DNA of 64,000 nucleotides from Rhodoferax aquaticus (GTDB lineage: Bacteria > Pseudomonadota > Gammaproteobacteria > Burkholderiales > Burkholderiaceae_C): contig NZ_CP036282.1 of NCBI RefSeq assembly GCF_006974105.1, forward strand, positions 3,100,001 through 3,164,000. Direction: 5' to 3'. Below the pieces are notes generated by a model. It was not told the origin of the DNA, ran no database searches, and saw only the letters and a list, made by a program, of their open reading frames with translations. Of this stretch, positions 18,192-28,909 are shown piece by piece. Position numbers and translations under genes: made by a program. The stretch's first letter is position 1. Every line of letters starts with the position of its first letter.

Positions 18192-19274
18192 ATGGCAAAA
18201 ACGCTTGCTGAACTCAGAGTTCAAATTGACGCGGTGGATCTTGAGTTATTGACTCTGCTGAATCGCCGTGCCGCCCTAGCCCATGCGGTGGGCGAAATCA
18301 AACGCTTGGATGGCTCCGCCGTCTTTCGCCCCGAACGTGAAGCTCAGGTCATACATGGCCTCCAACAAGCCAATAACGGCGCGTTGAAAAATGAAAGCGT
18401 CGCGAAAATTTGGCGCGAAGTTATGTCTGCCTGCCGAGCCTTGGAGGCGCCCCAACGCGTGGCCTACCTTGGTCCTGCAGGCACGTTCAGTGAAGAAGCT
18501 TCTTTGCGTTTTTTTGGCTCCAGCATTCAGCACGTGCCCTGCCTCAACTTTGACCAAGTGTTCCATGCAGCAAGTGCCGGAGCCGCAGAGTTTGGAGTGG
18601 TACCCGTAGAGAACAGCACTGAAGGCGTGGTCACGCGGTCCTTAGACTTGTTGCTGCACTCCCCGCTGCACATCGTCGGAGAAATCAGCCTTCTGGTACG
18701 CCATCACCTCTTGCGGTCTAGCCCCTCACTGGACGGTATTGAAGTGGTGATGGCACATCCGCAAGCTTTGGCGCAATGCCAGACATGGTTGACAGACCAT
18801 CTTCCCCATGCTGAGCGGCGCGCAGTGTCTAGCAATGCAGAAGGTGCGCGCCTAGCAGCGACCAACCCCGTATGGGCAGGCATCGCCAGCGAGCGGGCTG
18901 GCTCTGAGTTTGGCCTCCACACCGCAGCACATGCGATCCAAGACGACGCCTACAACCGAACGCGCTTTGTCGTTGTGTGTTTACCCTCCACAATGCCTGC
19001 GCCACAAGCTTCTGGCAAAGATTGCACCAGCTTGGTGGTGTCTGTCCCCAATCGCCCTGGCGCAGTCCACGACATGTTGGTACCTCTTAAAAAGCATGGG
19101 GTTTCCATGACACGCTTTGAGTCACGGCCTGCGCGCTCGGGCCAGTGGGAGTACTACTTTTACATTGACTTGCAGGGCCATCCTTCGCAAGCCAATGTTG
19201 CCGCGGCCTTGGCAGACTTGGCGGGCCTATGCGCCTTTTACAAAATCTTGGGTACTTACCCCTTGGCAGACTAA
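18192..19274 (+). CDS. pheA: Bifunctional chorismate mutase / prephenate dehydratase (P-protein)
   Basis: The 360-residue product makes phenylpyruvate from chorismate. An AroQ-type mutase domain (about residues 1-90: LRVQIDAVDLELLTLLNRRAALAHAVGEIK) is followed by the dehydratase domain (YLGPAGTFSEEASL, VVPVENSTEGVVTRSLDLL, DDAYNRTRFVV) and a C-terminal ACT domain with the ESRP element that binds phenylalanine for feedback control. The start MAKTLAEL at 18192 is chosen over an in-frame ATG at 18084 that overlaps serC. It is followed by tyrA after 21 bases; no hisC-type aminotransferase lies between them. Confidence 0.95.
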   Translation: MAKTLAELRVQIDAVDLELLTLLNRRAALAHAVGEIKRLDGSAVFRPEREAQVIHGLQQANNGALKNESVAKIWREVMSACRALEAPQRVAYLGPAGTFSEEASLRFFGSSIQHVPCLNFDQVFHAASAGAAEFGVVPVENSTEGVVTRSLDLLLHSPLHIVGEISLLVRHHLLRSSPSLDGIEVVMAHPQALAQCQTWLTDHLPHAERRAVSSNAEGARLAATNPVWAGIASERAGSEFGLHTAAHAIQDDAYNRTRFVVVCLPSTMPAPQASGKDCTSLVVSVPNRPGAVHDMLVPLKKHGVSMTRFESRPARSGQWEYYFYIDLQGHPSQANVAAALADLAGLCAFYKILGTYPLAD

Positions 19275-19295
19275 GCCGAGACAGCAAGACAAATT

Positions 19296-20171
19296 ATGTT
19301 TGAACAACTGGCTTTGATTGGATGTGGTTTGATGGGGGGCTCTTTTGCGCTCGCACTCAAAAAGGCCGGTTTGGTCAAGCGGGTAGTGGGCTATAGCAAA
19401 TCCCCGAGCACGACGGAACGAGCGCGTGCACTCGGCGTCATTGATGTGGAGGCGCCCTCTGCGCTCTTGGCCGTATCCGGTGCTGACATTGTGCTGATTG
19501 CGGTTCCCGTAGCCGCCACGGAGTCCACTTTTCGAGCGATCAAGCACTTGGTGACATCGCAAATGCTGATCATGGACGTGGGCTCAACCAAACGCGATGT
19601 GATTGAGGCAGGTCGCCGTGCATTACGCGACCATTTTGGTTCCTTTGTCCCTGCGCACCCGATTGCTGGCAAAGAGGTTTCTGGCGTAGAAAATGCTGAC
19701 GCAGACCTGTATACGGGAAGACAGATCATCCTGACCCCGACGGAACGAACGCTCACGACCCAATTGCAAAAAGCGGTAGCGGTGTGGACCGCCTTAGGCT
19801 GCCAAGTACAACAGATGTCACCAGAGCAGCACGACGCAAGTTTTGCGGCCGTCAGCCATCTGCCACATATGCTGGCCTTTGCCTTAATGAACTCCATTAC
19901 GGGGCAGTCCCAAGGAGCGGACTACTTGTCGCTGGCAGGCCCTGGGTTTAGAGACTTCACGCGTATTGCTGCAAGTGACCCCAAGGTTTGGCGCGACATA
20001 CTATTGGCCAACCGAGAAGAACTGCAAACTCAGGTACGGGTCTTCCGCGATAGTTTGCAAGCATTCGAACAACTCATAGCCCAGGGCGACAACCAGGCCC
20101 TGGAAACTCTTATTGGCCAGGCTAGCCAGGCACGCGCTGCTTGGACCATGACTTCTAAACCGACACACTGA
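19296..20171 (+). CDS. tyrA: Prephenate dehydrogenase
   Basis: This 291-residue enzyme oxidises prephenate (or arogenate) in tyrosine synthesis. It has the Rossmann motif [56 protein letters not shown], and [11 protein letters not shown]. Its stop overlaps the aroA start by one base (TGATG), so translation is probably coupled. The N-terminal and C-terminal parts match the TyrA family without an ACT domain. Cofactor preference cannot be told from sequence by eye. Confidence 0.93.
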   Translation: MFEQLALIGCGLMGGSFALALKKAGLVKRVVGYSKSPSTTERARALGVIDVEAPSALLAVSGADIVLIAVPVAATESTFRAIKHLVTSQMLIMDVGSTKRDVIEAGRRALRDHFGSFVPAHPIAGKEVSGVENADADLYTGRQIILTPTERTLTTQLQKAVAVWTALGCQVQQMSPEQHDASFAAVSHLPHMLAFALMNSITGQSQGADYLSLAGPGFRDFTRIAASDPKVWRDILLANREELQTQVRVFRDSLQAFEQLIAQGDNQALETLIGQASQARAAWTMTSKPTH

Positions 20172-22189
20172 TGTATTCCACTGCGTTCTTGGATATCCCC
20201 CCACTGACCCACGCGCAAGGGGATGTCACCCTGCCAGGGTCCAAGAGCATCTCCAATCGGGTGCTTTTGCTAGCTGCGCTTTCCTCGGGCACCACCACTG
20301 TCCACGACTTGCTGGACTCTGATGACACCGCCGTCATGCTGGACGCCTTGGCGACATTGGGCTGCGCAATTGAGAGAACTGGAAAAACGGCGCGCATCAC
20401 GGGGCTAGGCGGTAAGCTGCCCAACCCCAGTGCGAAGCTGTTTCTTGGTAATGCAGGCACAGCCATGCGCCCACTCACCGCAGCTTTAGCGGTGCTGGGT
20501 GGGGACTTTGAACTAGGTGGGGTCGCGAGGATGCACGAGCGCCCTATTGGTGACTTAGTCGACGCCTTGCTACAGCTAGGCTGCGACGTCCGCTACAAAG
20601 GACAGACTGGCTACCCGCCTTTGCACATAGGCCTGCCCTCTTTACGCTTGGACGCGCCTATCCAAGTGCGCGGGGATGTGTCTAGCCAATTCCTCACCGC
20701 ACTCCTCATGGCCTTGCCTTTGGTTGCAGAGCGAGACATCGAAATCGAAGTTTTGGGCGAATTGATATCACGACCCTACATAGAAATCACACTGAAGCTA
20801 CTCGCTCAGTTTGGAGTTACCGTCAGTCGCCCCACAGGCCCCAACGCTTGGCAACGCTTCACCATTCCTGCAGGGGCCAAGCTCCAATCGCCCGGTGATG
20901 TGTATGTAGAAGCAGATGCATCATCCGCTAGTTATTTCATAGCATTGGGCGCAATATCTACAGCCGCAGAGGGAAGCAATGGCATAAAGATCCACGGCGT
21001 GGGGGCATCGTCGATACAGGGTGATATCCGTTTTATCGAGGCTGCGAGTCACATGGGCGCACACATAGAAAGCGGCCCCAACTGGCTTCACATTTCCCGC
21101 AAGGCATGGCCACTCAAAGCGATTGACCTCGACTGCAACCACATCCCCGATGCAGCCATGACCTTGGCGGTGATGGCTTTGTATGCCGACGGCACGACGA
21201 CCTTGCGAAACATTGCTAGCTGGCGTGTGAAGGAAACTGACCGTTTATCAGCCATGGCAACCGAGTTGCGCAAACTGGGAGCAACGGTCGTAGAGGGCGC
21301 AGACTTTATTCAAGTAACTCCTCCGCCCACGGTTGCCGCTTGGCAAGCAGCCAGCATTCACACCTACGATGATCACCGTATCGCCATGTGCTTTTCGCTG
21401 GCAGCCTTCAACCCAGCCAGATTGCCAGTGCGTATTGAAGACCCTAAGTGCGTCGCGAAAACATTTCCAGACTACTTTGAAGCCCTATTCTCTGTAACCC
21501 AAAGTGCTGAAGAGCACATCCCCGTTATTTGTATAGACGGGCCCACTGCTTCTGGCAAAGGCACCTTGGCCGCCGTGGTGGCGCAAAAGCTGGGCTACCA
21601 TTTTCTAGACTCCGGTTCTTTGTACCGCATCACTGGATTGGCCGCCACACGGGCCCAGATTCCGTTGGATGTAGCCAATGAGCAGGCCATTGCGGACCTC
21701 TTGCAAAGCCTTCCCATACACTTTGAAGGCAGCCACATCTGGTTGGGACCAGAAGATGTCAGCGAGCTCATCCGCACCGAAGAAGCCGGAATGAATGCCT
21801 CGCGCGTATCCGCTTTTCCCATGGTAAGGGCCGCCTTGATCGACCTTCAACGCAGGTTTAGAGCCCTCCCCGGCTTGGTTGCCGATGGCCGTGATATGGG
21901 AACTGTGATATTTCCAGTTGCACCATTGAAGGTCTATTTAACCGCCAGCGCGGCATGTAGGGCGGAGCGGCGCTACAAACAATTGATTTCAAAAGGGATT
22001 TCCGCTACACTCCCATCTCTTCGGGCTGACCTAGAGGCCCGCGACGCTCGCGACGCAAATCGCAGCGTAGCGCCTCTGAGGCCGGCACAAGACGCCAAGC
22101 TACTTGACAACTCTGAACTATCAGTCGATCAGTCGGTTGAAATCGTGTTGAATTGGTGGCAAAGCAAGCAGCTGTACACGTCACACTGA
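20171..22189 (+). CDS. aroA-cmk: Fused EPSP synthase (AroA) / cytidylate kinase (Cmk)
   Basis: A single 672-residue frame holds two complete enzymes. Residues 1 to about 440 are 3-phosphoshikimate 1-carboxyvinyltransferase ([67 protein letters not shown]). Residues about 450 to 672 are CMP kinase ([34 protein letters not shown], then [37 protein letters not shown]). The fusion links shikimate synthesis and pyrimidine nucleotide salvage only physically. It is a known arrangement in Burkholderiales, so it is not an assembly error. tyrA overlaps the start by one base; rpsA follows after 123 bases. Confidence 0.96.
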   Translation: MYSTAFLDIPPLTHAQGDVTLPGSKSISNRVLLLAALSSGTTTVHDLLDSDDTAVMLDALATLGCAIERTGKTARITGLGGKLPNPSAKLFLGNAGTAMRPLTAALAVLGGDFELGGVARMHERPIGDLVDALLQLGCDVRYKGQTGYPPLHIGLPSLRLDAPIQVRGDVSSQFLTALLMALPLVAERDIEIEVLGELISRPYIEITLKLLAQFGVTVSRPTGPNAWQRFTIPAGAKLQSPGDVYVEADASSASYFIALGAISTAAEGSNGIKIHGVGASSIQGDIRFIEAASHMGAHIESGPNWLHISRKAWPLKAIDLDCNHIPDAAMTLAVMALYADGTTTLRNIASWRVKETDRLSAMATELRKLGATVVEGADFIQVTPPPTVAAWQAASIHTYDDHRIAMCFSLAAFNPARLPVRIEDPKCVAKTFPDYFEALFSVTQSAEEHIPVICIDGPTASGKGTLAAVVAQKLGYHFLDSGSLYRITGLAATRAQIPLDVANEQAIADLLQSLPIHFEGSHIWLGPEDVSELIRTEEAGMNASRVSAFPMVRAALIDLQRRFRALPGLVADGRDMGTVIFPVAPLKVYLTASAACRAERRYKQLISKGISATLPSLRADLEARDARDANRSVAPLRPAQDAKLLDNSELSVDQSVEIVLNWWQSKQLYTSH

Positions 22190-22312
22190 ACGGCTGGCGA
22201 CAAAAAGCAAGGGCGTCTGCCTTTGCGGGCCCGTACAGATCTCTTCGCGCATCAAGCGCACTGTCTGTGCGGTTCAACAACTTAACCCCGTGGCATCTAA
22301 GCCACAAAACAC

Positions 22313-23992
22313 ATGTCAGAATCTTTCGCAGACCTATTTGAAGAGTCACAAAAACGCTCTGAAACACGCATTGGCGAAGTCGTCACTGCTGAAGTTATCC
22401 GCATCGAGCACAGCTTTGTGGTCGTGAATGCAGGACTCAAGTCTGAGGCGTACGTGCCTTTGTCCGAATTCAAGAGCGACAAGGGTGACCTCGAAGTTCA
22501 AGTAGGTGAGTTTGTGTCTGTGGCTATCGTTGCCATGGAAAACGGCTACGGCGACACCATCGTGAGCCGTGACACTGCGAAGCGTCTGGCGTCGTGGATG
22601 TCTTTGGAAAAATCTTTGGAATCTGGCGAATTTGTCACTGGCACCACCAGCGGCAAGGTCAAGGGTGGTTTGACCGTGTTGGTCAACGGCATCCGCGCCT
22701 TCCTGCCAGGTTCCCTCGTCGACACACGTCCTACCAAGGATCTGTCTCCGTACGAAAACAAGACCATGGAATTCAAGGTCATCAAGCTGGACCGCAAGCG
22801 CAACAACGTCGTGCTGTCACGCCGCGCTGTCGTAGAAGCTTCCATGGGCGAAGAACGCGCCAAGTTGATGCAAAACCTGAAAGAAGGTTCTGTGGTGCAA
22901 GGCGTGGTCAAGAACATCACCGAATACGGTGCGTTCGTTGACTTGGGCGGTATCGACGGCCTGTTGCACATCACTGACATGGCATGGCGCCGCGTGCGTC
23001 ACCCATCCGAAGTGGTGCAAGCGGGTCAAGAAATCACTGCCAAGATCCTCAAGTTCGACACCGAGAAAAACCGCGTGTCCTTGGGTCTCAAGCAAATGGG
23101 TGACGATCCATGGATGGGCGTGAACCGCCGCTACCCACAGTCCACACGTATGTTCGGCAAGATCACCAACATCGCCGATTACGGCGCGTTTGTTGAACTC
23201 GAGCCAGGTATCGAAGGTTTGGTACACGTATCCGAAATGGACTGGACCAACAAGAACGTTGCACCTTCCAAGATCGTTGCTTTGGGCGATGAAGTCGAAG
23301 TCATGGTTCTGGAAATTGACGAAGACAAACGTCGTATCTCCTTGGGTATGAAGCAATGCAAGGCCAACCCATGGCAAGAATTCGCACAAAACACCAAGCG
23401 CGGTGACCGCGTGAAGGGCCCAATCAAATCCATCACTGACTTCGGCGTATTCGTCGGATTGGCTGCTGGCATTGACGGTTTGGTGCACTTGTCTGACCTG
23501 TCTTGGAACGAATCTGGTGAAACCGCCGTGCGCGAATTCAAGAAGGGTCAAGAAGTTGAGGCTTTGGTCTTGGCTGTGGACGTGGACCGCGAGCGCATCT
23601 CCTTGGGTATCAAGCAATTGGACTCCGACCCATTTACAACCTTCGTGTCCATTAACGACAAGGGTCAAGTAGTGACTGGCAAGGTCAAGACTGTGGATGC
23701 CAAGGGCGCTGAAATCGACTTGGGTGAAGACATCATCGGCTACTTGCGTGCTTCCGAAATCAGCCGTGACCGTGTGGAAGACGCGCGTAACGTGTTGAAA
23801 GAAGGCGACGAAGTGACTGCTGTGGTGGTGAACGTGGATCGCAAGACCCGCAACATCCAATTGTCCATCAAGGCAAAAGATGCAGCCGATCAGAACGAAG
23901 CCATGGCTACTTTGAGCCAAGCATCTGCCCGTGAAAATGCAGGTACTACTAGCTTGGGCGCCCTGTTGCGCGCCAAGTTGGACAACAACTAA
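22313..23992 (+). CDS. rpsA: 30S ribosomal protein S1
   Basis: The 559-residue product has six S1 RNA-binding repeats, starting [13 protein letters not shown] and including repeated [52 protein letters not shown] and [27 protein letters not shown]. It binds mRNA upstream of the start codon during initiation. Codon use is highly biased, as expected for a highly expressed gene, which also creates a long meaningless frame on the other strand. It is downstream of cmk as in most proteobacteria, and a strong terminator separates it from ihfB. Confidence 0.97.
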   Translation: MSESFADLFEESQKRSETRIGEVVTAEVIRIEHSFVVVNAGLKSEAYVPLSEFKSDKGDLEVQVGEFVSVAIVAMENGYGDTIVSRDTAKRLASWMSLEKSLESGEFVTGTTSGKVKGGLTVLVNGIRAFLPGSLVDTRPTKDLSPYENKTMEFKVIKLDRKRNNVVLSRRAVVEASMGEERAKLMQNLKEGSVVQGVVKNITEYGAFVDLGGIDGLLHITDMAWRRVRHPSEVVQAGQEITAKILKFDTEKNRVSLGLKQMGDDPWMGVNRRYPQSTRMFGKITNIADYGAFVELEPGIEGLVHVSEMDWTNKNVAPSKIVALGDEVEVMVLEIDEDKRRISLGMKQCKANPWQEFAQNTKRGDRVKGPIKSITDFGVFVGLAAGIDGLVHLSDLSWNESGETAVREFKKGQEVEALVLAVDVDRERISLGIKQLDSDPFTTFVSINDKGQVVTGKVKTVDAKGAEIDLGEDIIGYLRASEISRDRVEDARNVLKEGDEVTAVVVNVDRKTRNIQLSIKAKDAADQNEAMATLSQASARENAGTTSLGALLRAKLDNN

Positions 23993-24013
23993 ATTTTGTT
24001 GTTGAATTGAATC

Positions 24014-24050
24014 AACGGCCGGTATCCTTAGGGGTACCGGCCGTTTTTTT
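24014..24050 (+). terminator. Rho-independent terminator of rpsA
   Basis: An 11-base-pair stem, AACGGCCGGTA with TACCGGCCGTT, ends in seven T, 22 bases after the rpsA stop. Confidence 0.9.
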
Positions 24051-24068
24051 GTCTCCCGAGCAAATACC

Positions 24069-24380
24069 ATGACCCGATCCGATCTCGTAGAAGAACTGGC
24101 AAACCGCTTTAGTCAACTTACCCATCGTGACGCTGAGTTCGCAGTCAAGGCTATTTTGGACGCGATGAACGACGCCTTGGTCCGAGGACACCGCATTGAA
24201 ATTCGTGGGTTTGGCAGCTTCTCTATTAACCACCGCCCTCCCCGCATGGGTCGCAACCCGCGTAGCGGTGAAAGTGTCGCCATCCCCGAAAAACGTGTTC
24301 CCCACTTCAAACCAGGCAAAGCACTTCGAGAAGCGGTAGACCAGCGTACTGCCGAGCTGCAATCACAGGCCAAACCCTGA
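24069..24380 (+). CDS. ihfB: Integration host factor subunit beta
   Basis: The 103-residue protein is a member of the HU/IHF family: [44 protein letters not shown] and the DNA-intercalating arm [14 protein letters not shown]. Its position directly after rpsA identifies it as the beta subunit. It partners IHF-alpha to bend DNA in replication, recombination and promoter control. It is followed by lapA after 29 bases. Confidence 0.95.
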   Translation: MTRSDLVEELANRFSQLTHRDAEFAVKAILDAMNDALVRGHRIEIRGFGSFSINHRPPRMGRNPRSGESVAIPEKRVPHFKPGKALREAVDQRTAELQSQAKP

Positions 24381-24409
24381 GTAGAATTGCCTCGACACTG
24401 AGGACATCA

Positions 24410-24724
24410 ATGAAACACGTCTTATGGCTCTTTAAGTGGCTACTTAAAGCAGCCATTTTTTTTACCCTGTTTGCTTTTGCACTCAACAACCAACACGATG
24501 CTACGGTACGGTTTTTCTTTGGAACGCAATGGACATCGCCGCTTGTGTTGGTGCTTCTGGCTGCCTTTGGCTTGGGCTTAGGCATTGGAGTCTTAGGCAT
24601 GGTGCCGCGTTGGTGGCTGCACCGCAAGGACGCATCCATCGCAAGACGTGAAGCTGCCCAAGCGACAGCTGCCGCAGCCTTAAGTACAGACAACGCCCCT
24701 GCAACGCCTCCCTATGGAATTTGA
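24410..24724 (+). CDS. lapA: LapA-domain inner-membrane protein (DUF1049)
   Basis: The 104-residue protein has two hydrophobic helices (about 8-25 and 43-65) and the family motif ALNNQHDATVRFFFG. LapA cooperates with LapB in tuning lipopolysaccharide assembly. The tail is Ala-rich and hydrophilic. It overlaps the start of lapB by 11 bases and is followed by heptose genes, which supports a role in LPS control. Confidence 0.85.
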   Translation: MKHVLWLFKWLLKAAIFFTLFAFALNNQHDATVRFFFGTQWTSPLVLVLLAAFGLGLGIGVLGMVPRWWLHRKDASIARREAAQATAAAALSTDNAPATPPYGI

Positions 24725-25871
24725 ACTTACCCTAATCCTCTTGGGTCTTCCTTTGGTATTTGTGCTGGGCTGGTTTGCATCTCGCATGGATGTACGCCAA
24801 CTTCGAATAGAAAACAAGCAAGCCCCAAAAGCGTATTTCAAAGGCCTGAACTTCTTGCTCAATGAACAGCAAGACCAAGCCATTGATGCCTTCATTGAGG
24901 CGGTGCAAAATGACCCTGATACTTCGGAGCTGCACTTTGCATTAGGTAACTTGTTTCGCCGCCGTGCCGAATATGAGCGCGCCGTGCGGGTTCATCAGCA
25001 CCTGCTTTCACGCGGGGACCTCAGCCAAGACGACCGCCATAGGGCGCAGCATGCATTGGCACTGGATTACCTCAAGGCAGGGCTATTGGATCGGGCTGAA
25101 GAAGCTCTCCTGAAACTAGAGGGCACGCGCTTTGAATCCAAGGCGCGCCTCGCGCTGCTGGCCAACTATGAACGCTCACGTGATTGGGAAAACGCTGCAA
25201 AAATAGCCACGTTGTTGGAGTCGTCTGGCCAAGGAAGTTTCCGATCTAGGCTGTCGCATTACCTCTGTGAGCAAGCCTCCACCTACGTTGCAACGCGAGA
25301 TACCGACCTTGCCCGAAAACTGCTGGAGAAAGCTGTTCACACAGCGCCAGATGCCCCCCGCCCTCGAATTGACCTCGCCCGTCTTGAGAATCAACTGGGC
25401 GATACGGTGGCCGCCTGCGCCACGCTCACGCAGGCGATAGGTGCAATGCCTGCGGCAGTATCTTTAATTGCGCCACAACTTGCACTGTATGCAAAAGGAT
25501 GCCAACAAGGGGCATCGGTGCTAGCCTTGTTGAAATCCATCTACGAAACCGCACCGTCTTTGGATGTTCTGGATGCCATCGTGACTCTAGAAGCTGTGAG
25601 CACAACATCCACAACCAGTGCGCGTGACTGGTACGTCCGCCACCTAGAGCAAGAGCCCTCCTTGGTTGCCGCTGCAAAATGGATTGCAGGCGAGAAGCTT
25701 GAACACGAACAGTTTCACCCGCAGGTTCAACGGGCCTTGGACCACGCCGTCAAGCCACTCACCCGCTACCGTTGTGCAGCCTGTGGCTTTGAGGCCAAGC
25801 AGCATTTCTGGAATTGCCCCGGCTGCCAAACGTGGGACAGCTATCCCGCTCGCCGCGTCGAAGAACTATGA
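24714..25871 (+). CDS. lapB: Lipopolysaccharide assembly protein B (TPR and rubredoxin-like)
   Basis: The 385-residue protein has one N-terminal membrane helix (LTLILLGLPLVFVLGWFASRMDVRQLR), tandem tetratricopeptide repeats through the middle, and a C-terminal metal-binding CAACGF...CPGCQTWDSYP. In E. coli LapB (YciM) recruits FtsH to degrade LpxC and so limits LPS synthesis. It overlaps lapA by 11 bases and the rfaE1 start by four (ATGA), making a coupled LPS operon. Confidence 0.93.
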   Translation: MEFELTLILLGLPLVFVLGWFASRMDVRQLRIENKQAPKAYFKGLNFLLNEQQDQAIDAFIEAVQNDPDTSELHFALGNLFRRRAEYERAVRVHQHLLSRGDLSQDDRHRAQHALALDYLKAGLLDRAEEALLKLEGTRFESKARLALLANYERSRDWENAAKIATLLESSGQGSFRSRLSHYLCEQASTYVATRDTDLARKLLEKAVHTAPDAPRPRIDLARLENQLGDTVAACATLTQAIGAMPAAVSLIAPQLALYAKGCQQGASVLALLKSIYETAPSLDVLDAIVTLEAVSTTSTTSARDWYVRHLEQEPSLVAAAKWIAGEKLEHEQFHPQVQRALDHAVKPLTRYRCAACGFEAKQHFWNCPGCQTWDSYPARRVEEL

Positions 25872-26800
25872 CCACAATATCCAAAGAAACCTTATCAAAC
25901 TCCCGCGTCCTCGTTGTTGGCGATGTGATGCTAGACCGCTACTGGTACGGTGCAGTAGATCGCATTAGCCCAGAAGCGCCCGTTCCCGTTGTACGGATAA
26001 CCCGCGAAGAAGAGCGTTGCGGCGGTGCTGCCAACGTGGCATTCAACGTCGCAACATTGGGCGCGCAGGCATCCCTGCTCACCGTGGTTGGTGACGACGA
26101 GGCAAGCCACAAACTGGAAGAGCTGGTTGCGAAAACAGGTCTTCGCACCCACTTTGGACGCGATACAGCGCTTAAAACTACCGTCAAGCTACGCGTAATT
26201 GGGCGTCAACAACAGTTATTGCGTTTGGATTTTGAGAACACACCAAAGAGCGAAGTACTGGCCACGCAAACCGCGACGTTTGAGCACCTTCTGCCACAAC
26301 ATGACGCGATTCTCTTTTCGGACTATGGCAAAGGGGGCCTAGCCCACGTAAGCGACATGATCGAGCGTGCACGCCAATTGCAAAAGCCCATTCTGATTGA
26401 TCCCAAAGGCAGCGACTACTCACGCTACCAATACGCCACGGCCATCACGCCGAATCGCGCCGAACTGCAACAGGTGATTGGCGGCTGGAACAGCGAAGAA
26501 GATTTACGTACCAAAGCGCACCAACTTCGCACGCAGCTGCATGTCGACGCAGTTCTTCTCACGCGCAGCGAAGAAGGCATGACCCTGTTTGACGCCCAAG
26601 GTGAAATGCATGTCACCGCACAAGCACGTGAAGTGTTTGACGTCACCGGCGCAGGCGACACCGTGATTGCCACCATGGCAGCTCTGGTGGGCGCAGGTTT
26701 GCCACTGCGAGACGCGGTGCCGTTGGCAAATCGTGCAGGTGGACTTGTGGTTGGCAAGTTCGGAACCGCCACTGTTTCTTATGAGGAGTTGTTTGCATGA
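25868..26800 (+). CDS. rfaE1: D-glycero-beta-D-manno-heptose-7-phosphate kinase
   Basis: The 310-residue sugar kinase of the PfkB/ribokinase family has [59 protein letters not shown] and the catalytic [15 protein letters not shown] near the end. It makes heptose 1,7-bisphosphate for the inner core of LPS. Only the kinase half of HldE is present; the adenylyltransferase must be encoded elsewhere. The start is the ATG overlapping the lapB stop. It overlaps rfaD by four bases. Confidence 0.94.
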   Translation: MTTISKETLSNSRVLVVGDVMLDRYWYGAVDRISPEAPVPVVRITREEERCGGAANVAFNVATLGAQASLLTVVGDDEASHKLEELVAKTGLRTHFGRDTALKTTVKLRVIGRQQQLLRLDFENTPKSEVLATQTATFEHLLPQHDAILFSDYGKGGLAHVSDMIERARQLQKPILIDPKGSDYSRYQYATAITPNRAELQQVIGGWNSEEDLRTKAHQLRTQLHVDAVLLTRSEEGMTLFDAQGEMHVTAQAREVFDVTGAGDTVIATMAALVGAGLPLRDAVPLANRAGGLVVGKFGTATVSYEELFA

Positions 26801-27816
26801 CCCGAATAGTGGTTACCGGTGCAGCCGGGTTTATTGGCTCCAACATCATCGCCGGGCTTAACGCTCGCGGTTTGGACGACATCATTGCGGTTGATGACCT
26901 GAAGCAGGGCGACAAATTTCGCAACTTAGCGGATCTCAAGATTGCGGACTATGTGGATGCCGATGTGTTCTACGACGCATTCTCGGCTGGCCACTATGGC
27001 CAAATCGAAGCTGTGTTCCACGAAGGCGCTTGCAGCGACACCATGGAAACAGACGGCAAGTACATGATGTCCAACAACTACACCTTGTCATGGAACCTGT
27101 TTCAGGCCTGTCAAAAGCGCGGCGCGCGCCTGTTGTATGCATCTTCTGCCGCCACCTACGGCGGCTCAGAGACCTTCAAAGAAGAACCTGCCTACGAGCT
27201 GCCGCTCAATGTGTATGGCTACTCCAAGCTGCTGTTTGACCAACGTATGCGCAGAGAGTGCGGCAACGACTTTCAGCGTACAAAAGCAGGCAAAACCCAC
27301 CAAGTCGTGGGCTTTCGCTACTTCAATGTGTACGGTCCTCGCGAGCAACACAAAGGCCGCATGGCCAGCGTAGCGTTTCACCAGTTCAACCAATTCAAGA
27401 GCGAAGGCCGCGTCAAGCTGTTTGGCGAGTACGGCGGTTACGCAGGTGGCGGCCAAATGCGCGACTTTGTCTTCATTGACGATGTGGTGGCCATCAACCT
27501 GTGGTTCTTTGACCACCCTTCTGAATCTGGGATCTTCAACCTAGGTTCCGGCAACGCGCAACCCTTCAACGATGTGGCTAGCTCCGTCGTGAACGCGATG
27601 CGTAGCCTTCAGGGTGAGACTGCATTGCCGCTGGCGGAAATCGCCCAGCAAGGCCTGATTGAATATGTGCCCTTCCCTGACGCATTGCGCGGCAAGTACC
27701 AGTGCTACACCCAAGCCGACCTCACGCGCCTGCGCGCGGTCGGATGTGACCACCGCTTTGCGGATGTGCAAACCGGTGTCACCCAATACGTGAAATGGTT
27801 GGCTACCAAGTCATAA
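26797..27816 (+). CDS. rfaD: ADP-L-glycero-D-manno-heptose 6-epimerase
   Basis: The 339-residue extended SDR enzyme starts [22 protein letters not shown] and carries [31 protein letters not shown], the catalytic Tyr/Lys in [11 protein letters not shown], and [20 protein letters not shown]. It converts the D,D to the L,D form of ADP-heptose for the LPS inner core. It closes the lapA-lapB-rfaE1-rfaD operon and is followed by a partial intergenic repeat and a hairpin terminator. Confidence 0.95.
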   Translation: MTRIVVTGAAGFIGSNIIAGLNARGLDDIIAVDDLKQGDKFRNLADLKIADYVDADVFYDAFSAGHYGQIEAVFHEGACSDTMETDGKYMMSNNYTLSWNLFQACQKRGARLLYASSAATYGGSETFKEEPAYELPLNVYGYSKLLFDQRMRRECGNDFQRTKAGKTHQVVGFRYFNVYGPREQHKGRMASVAFHQFNQFKSEGRVKLFGEYGGYAGGGQMRDFVFIDDVVAINLWFFDHPSESGIFNLGSGNAQPFNDVASSVVNAMRSLQGETALPLAEIAQQGLIEYVPFPDALRGKYQCYTQADLTRLRAVGCDHRFADVQTGVTQYVKWLATKS

Positions 27817-27823
27817 CAGACGC

Positions 27824-27852
27824 CCTGCGCTGAGCTAGCAAGGCGCTGGGCC
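27824..27852 (+). repeat. Partial intergenic repeat copy, after rfaD
   Basis: CCTGCGCTGAGCTAGCAAGG and CGCTGGGCC match the right half of the copy at 16985; the AT-rich hairpin half is absent. Confidence 0.5.
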
Positions 27853-27886
27853 ACACGGGGTCAACCTGTCGCTCCAGACATGCGTT

Positions 27887-27921
27887 AAAAGGCCAAGTTT
27901 GTCTTTCAAGCTTGGCCTTTT
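27887..27921 (+). terminator. Terminator hairpin after rfaD
   Basis: AAAGGCCAAG and CTTGGCCTTT form a ten-base-pair stem with a 13-base loop, ending in a short T run. Confidence 0.6.
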
Positions 27922-27947
27922 AGATTCACCTCTCTAGGAGTATTTAC

Positions 27948-28283
27948 ATGTTGAAGAAATTGTTAGTGGTTCTGTCGATGGCGTATGCAGCGGCGAGTTT
28001 TGCAGCAGTGGACGTTAACAAAGCCAGCGCAGCGGACTTAGACGGTATCAAGGGAATTGGGCCCGCAATGTCCACCAAGATTTTGGACGAGCGAAAGACA
28101 GGCAACTTCAAAAACTGGGACGACTTCATTGAACGGGTCAAAGGCGTGGGCGAAGGCAATGCCGCCAAGTTCTCCGCCGAGGGCTTGACCATTGGTGGGA
28201 CTGCATACAAAACGGCTGCTGCTGCTCCTGCTGCAAAACCTAGCAAGCCCGCAGAAAAGAAAGCGGAAGAACCCAAGAAGTAA
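27948..28283 (+). CDS. ComEA-like helix-hairpin-helix protein
   Basis: The 111-residue product has a signal peptide (about residues 1-21, MLKKLLVVLSMAYAAASFA), then a helix-hairpin-helix DNA-binding domain with VDVNKASAADLDGIKGIGPAMSTKILDERK. A Lys/Ala/Pro-rich tail follows. It resembles the small ComEA-type proteins that bind incoming DNA in the periplasm during natural transformation, but many stand-alone paralogues exist and competence is not shown. A ribosome-binding site (CTAGGAG) lies eight bases before the ATG. Terminators flank the gene, so it is a single unit. Confidence 0.82.
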   Translation: MLKKLLVVLSMAYAAASFAAVDVNKASAADLDGIKGIGPAMSTKILDERKTGNFKNWDDFIERVKGVGEGNAAKFSAEGLTIGGTAYKTAAAAPAAKPSKPAEKKAEEPKK

Positions 28284-28299
28284 CACCCACCTCAACTGC

Positions 28300-28326
28300 A
28301 AAAAGCCCGCACACCGCGGGCTTTTT
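28300..28326 (+). terminator. Rho-independent terminator of the ComEA-like gene
   Basis: AAAAAGCCCGC and GCGGGCTTTTT form a stem with a small loop, 16 bases after the stop codon. Confidence 0.85.
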
Positions 28327-28421
28327 GCTTTCCGACCCAACCAAGGGCACGCGTACCCACGCGTCTACAACTCAGCCGCTATCATGGGCTGTCTATTCAG
28401 GTCATAGGGAGCTGCAGAGTC

Positions 28422-28811
28422 ATGTTGGCGGTGATAGCAATTTGTGTGGGTGCATGTTTGGGGGCCTTGGCCCGTTGGCAACTGGGCCTATGGCTCAACA
28501 CAGGCACACACATGCCTTACGGCACGTTGGCGGCGAACTTGATCGGCGGCTACCTTGTGGGCGTTTGCGTTGCGGCCTTCCAGGCTATGCCAGAGCTCGA
28601 CCCCATCTGGCGATTGGCATTGGTCACCGGCTTTTTGGGGGCGCTCACCACGTTTTCCAGCTTTTCGGCAGAGGTCGTTGGCATGCTCTTGCAACAACGA
28701 TACGCCTTGGCATTGGCCACGGCAGGCGTGCACTTGCTGGGGTCATTGGCACTCACCTTGGCGGGCATCAAAACCGTTGGATCGTTCTTGGCCTTGCGCG
28801 TTGGGGGCTAG
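28422..28811 (+). CDS. crcB: Fluoride channel protein Fluc/CrcB
   Basis: The 129-residue protein has four hydrophobic helices and the family motifs GACLGALARWQLG, GTLAANLIGGYLVGV and GFLGALTTFSSFSAEV. It acts as a dual-topology dimer that lets fluoride leave the cell. A GGGAG site lies ten bases before the ATG. No fluoride riboswitch could be recognised upstream. Confidence 0.93.
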   Translation: MLAVIAICVGACLGALARWQLGLWLNTGTHMPYGTLAANLIGGYLVGVCVAAFQAMPELDPIWRLALVTGFLGALTTFSSFSAEVVGMLLQQRYALALATAGVHLLGSLALTLAGIKTVGSFLALRVGG

Positions 28812-28909
28812 AGCTACAGACCCCCACTCAGCCTTCGCACCAAACGCCCCAAGTTGATTTCAAAGCTCACCAGCCCAATGCCGCGGCAACTCAGTTCGTC
28901 TGTTGGTTT

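Noticed and set aside
20171..22189. aroA and cmk being joined by a sequencing error
   Set aside because: The frame is open through both enzymes with a natural linker, and the fusion is known in this order.
22817..24070. Long open frame of 417 codons on the minus strand opposite rpsA
   Set aside because: It is the mirror of the strongly biased codon use of rpsA; it has no ribosome-binding site or recognisable domain.
28327..28421. Fluoride riboswitch before crcB
   Set aside because: The expected conserved core could not be found; the leader is short and unstructured by eye.
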